NCBI GenBank assembly: GCA_022599995.1 | Contig: JAHZLG010000216.1 | Coordinates: 1 to 6,859 of the forward strand | Source of the DNA: Alphaproteobacteria bacterium | GTDB taxonomy: Bacteria; Pseudomonadota; Alphaproteobacteria; CBDBCS01; JAHZLG01 | Direction of reading: 5' to 3' | DNA length: 6,859 nucleotides | Shown here: positions 6,183 to 6,859 of the stretch, piece after piece | Layout: each line of letters opens with the position of its first letter | Position numbering within the stretch: the first letter of the stretch is position 1 | Program-made: the position numbers and the translations under genes | Notes under the pieces: generated by a model | Seen by the model: the letters and a program-made list of their open reading frames with translations, nothing else | Databases searched by the model: none | What the model was told of the DNA's origin: nothing

Positions 6183-6228
6183 CTACGCTAGCGTCGGTGA
6201 TACTTGCTCCGACGACACTAGTGTCGAT
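6018..6228. repeat. 15-bp tandem array of 12-bp dyad-symmetric elements
   Basis: Units begin every 15 bases at 6018, 6033, 6048, 6063, 6078, 6093, 6108 and 6123, then, after a degenerate gap, at 6169, 6184, 6199 and 6214. The 12-bp core has a consensus near GAYRCTWGYGYC. Three cores are perfect palindromes: GATACGCGTATC (6018), GACGCTAGCGTC (6048) and GACACTAGTGTC (6214). Units at 6033, 6169 and 6184 keep five of six pairs; the GACACTTGTGCC and GACACTAATGCC units keep four; 6199 keeps only two. The array lies between the rpsA stop and the substrate-binding protein gene. It could be a protein-binding array, a minisatellite or the relic of a pentapeptide-encoding sequence. Confidence 0.85.
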
Positions 6229-6240
6229 AACACCGCACAG

Positions 6241-6268
6241 ATGCCCCTCCCCCCCCTTGTAGGGGCAT
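6241..6268 (-). terminator. Hairpin after the rpsA stop, possible terminator
   Basis: ATGCCCCT (6241-6248) and AGGGGCAT (6261-6268) are perfect 8-bp inverted arms around a 12-nt loop containing eight consecutive C residues on the plus strand. It starts 7 nt past the rpsA TGA. No U-tract follows on the minus strand, so it is not a textbook intrinsic terminator. It may instead mark or protect an RNA 3' end, or act with Rho. Confidence 0.4.
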
Positions 6269-6275
6269 GGATGTA

Positions 6276-6859
6276 TCAGGCAGTTTCAGGGGTTGCAGCA
6301 GCAGTGGCATCCTGAGCAGCGTCGTCCGTTCCCGTTGCGTGAGCAACCGACGAATCACTGGGAGCAACCGATGAATCATCGGAAGCAACCGACGAATCAT
6401 TGGAAGCAACCGTGGAATCATCGGAGGCGTTCGCACTATCGGATGTGGCTGTCGGTGCCTCAGTGGTCGCAGTCGTCGGGGTGTCGGCATCATCGCTAGG
6501 CTTCTTCGCAGGCTTCCGTTTTGCTTTTGCGCCTGCTTTGTCGCCACCTTTGGGTTTGGATTCGAATCCAGGAATGCCGCTCAATCCAAGGATATCGCCA
6601 AGCACTGCCCCAGAGTCAGCCGAGCCATAAGCTTCCACTGCTTCTTTCTCCTCTTGAATCTCGAGCGCCTTGATGGACAAGGTCACTTCGCGATCGTTAC
6701 TGCCAAGGTTGATGATCTTGGCTTCAACGCGTTCGCCTTTGGCGAAGCGTTCAACCCGTTGCTCGGCCCGTTCGCGTGCCAAGTCGCCGCGACGAATAAA
6801 GCCGCGTACTTTCCCTGCCACCGTTACGGCGAGACCATTTTCGGTCACTTCCTCGATGG
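6276..6859 (-). CDS. rpsA: 30S ribosomal protein S1, C-terminal part (cut by window edge)
   Basis: The last 193 residues of S1, the mRNA-binding ribosomal protein needed for initiation on structured or weak-SD messages; the start is beyond the window. Visible residues 4-65 form the end of an S1/OB RNA-binding domain: GLAVTVAGKVRGFIRR, the DLARERAEQRVERF block, GERVEAKIINL and REVTLSIKALE. The alphaproteobacterial-style end EEKEAVEAYGSADSGAVLGDILG follows. Where such proteins usually stop soon after GDILG, this one continues for about 100 residues. A Lys-rich linker (101-119) leads to an Asp/Ser/Thr/Ala tail with four heptads (144-171) and the end TAAATPETA. The tail has no predicted fold and should be disordered. 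TGA stop at 6276-6278. Assignment is firm for the domain; the tail is unusual. Confidence 0.93.
   Translation of the reverse strand, partial: IEEVTENGLAVTVAGKVRGFIRRGDLARERAEQRVERFAKGERVEAKIINLGSNDREVTLSIKALEIQEEKEAVEAYGSADSGAVLGDILGLSGIPGFESKPKGGDKAGAKAKRKPAKKPSDDADTPTTATTEAPTATSDSANASDDSTVASNDSSVASDDSSVAPSDSSVAHATGTDDAAQDATAAATPETA
6345..6428 (-). repeat. 21-bp in-frame repeats coding the S1 tail heptads
   Basis: Four 21-bp units on the minus strand encode ASDDSTV, ASNDSSV, ASDDSSV and APSDSSV. Substitutions between units are few and partly synonymous (TCG/TCA/ACG for the Ser/Thr codon before Val), as expected for recent tandem duplication that keeps the reading frame. The units give the S1 tail regular acidic and serine-rich spacing. 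Confidence 0.85.

Larger units (their letters stand above)
5653..6275. other. Intergenic region between rpsA and the substrate-binding protein gene
   Basis: A stretch of 623 nt without a gene I can support. From 5653 to about 6000 I see only the leader of the substrate-binding protein gene, including a short CCGAGAAA-type repetition near 5682-5710, and no clear promoter or RNA fold. From 6004 to 6228 it is dominated by the 15-bp dyad array, and 6241-6268 forms a hairpin next to the rpsA stop. Reading frames through the array are repetitive, start mainly with TTG and differ from any family I know, so I did not call them. Confidence 0.6.

Noticed and set aside
5857..6315. Plus-strand open frame of 152 codons through the 15-bp array, with TTL-P repeats
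   Set aside because: TTG start with no ribosome site, low complexity made by the DNA repeat, one-base shift between sub-arrays, and an antisense overlap with the end of rpsA. No recognisable fold.

Overview
The window looks like ordinary chromosome from a moderately GC-rich proteobacterium, most likely an alphaproteobacterium. That placement is inferred. It rests on the end of ribosomal protein S1 (domain followed by GSADSGAVLGDILG), the HDxRN-type H-box of the histidine kinase and the housekeeping gene types, all judged from memory of these families. No phage, transposase, CRISPR array or defence gene is visible. The unusual content is a set of short repeats at gene ends and between genes.

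Layout, left to right. Positions 3-107 hold four 26-bp tandem repeat units, and the unit nearest the gene supplies the stop codon of a minus-strand membrane histidine kinase (81-1475). Upstream of the kinase, on the same strand, are tRNA-Phe(GAA) (1533-1605) and tRNA-Arg(ACG) (1609-1682), only 3 nt apart. A good sigma70-type promoter (1691-1719) lies directly in front of tRNA-Arg, so tRNA-Arg, tRNA-Phe and kinase may be one transcript. Divergently, purB (adenylosuccinate lyase, 1848-3188, plus strand) runs toward rph (RNase PH, 3190-3963, minus strand). The two stop codons are 1 nt apart.

Upstream of rph is a short purine-rich tandem repeat (4007-4056). It is followed by a family 5 (peptide/nickel/opine-type) ABC substrate-binding protein (4180-5652, minus) with a signal peptide and no permease or ATPase genes beside it. 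A gene-poor stretch (5653-6275) contains twelve 15-bp units (6018-6228), each built around a 12-bp dyad. At the right edge is the 3' end of rpsA (6276-6859, minus, cut by the window). Its product carries an unusual tail of about 100 residues, basic and then acidic/Ser-Ala-rich, with four heptapeptide repeats.

Functionally the genes are mostly housekeeping: translation (rpsA and two tRNAs), tRNA 3'-end trimming and RNA turnover (rph), purine and AMP synthesis (purB), solute uptake (substrate-binding protein) and signalling (kinase). rph is a plausible functional neighbour for the tRNAs because neither tRNA encodes CCA, but nothing links them in one operon. I do not see a convincing new multi-gene system. 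The strongest unexplained signal is the 15-bp dyad array. Next are the S1 tail and the repeat-derived, possibly slippage-prone, end of the kinase gene.
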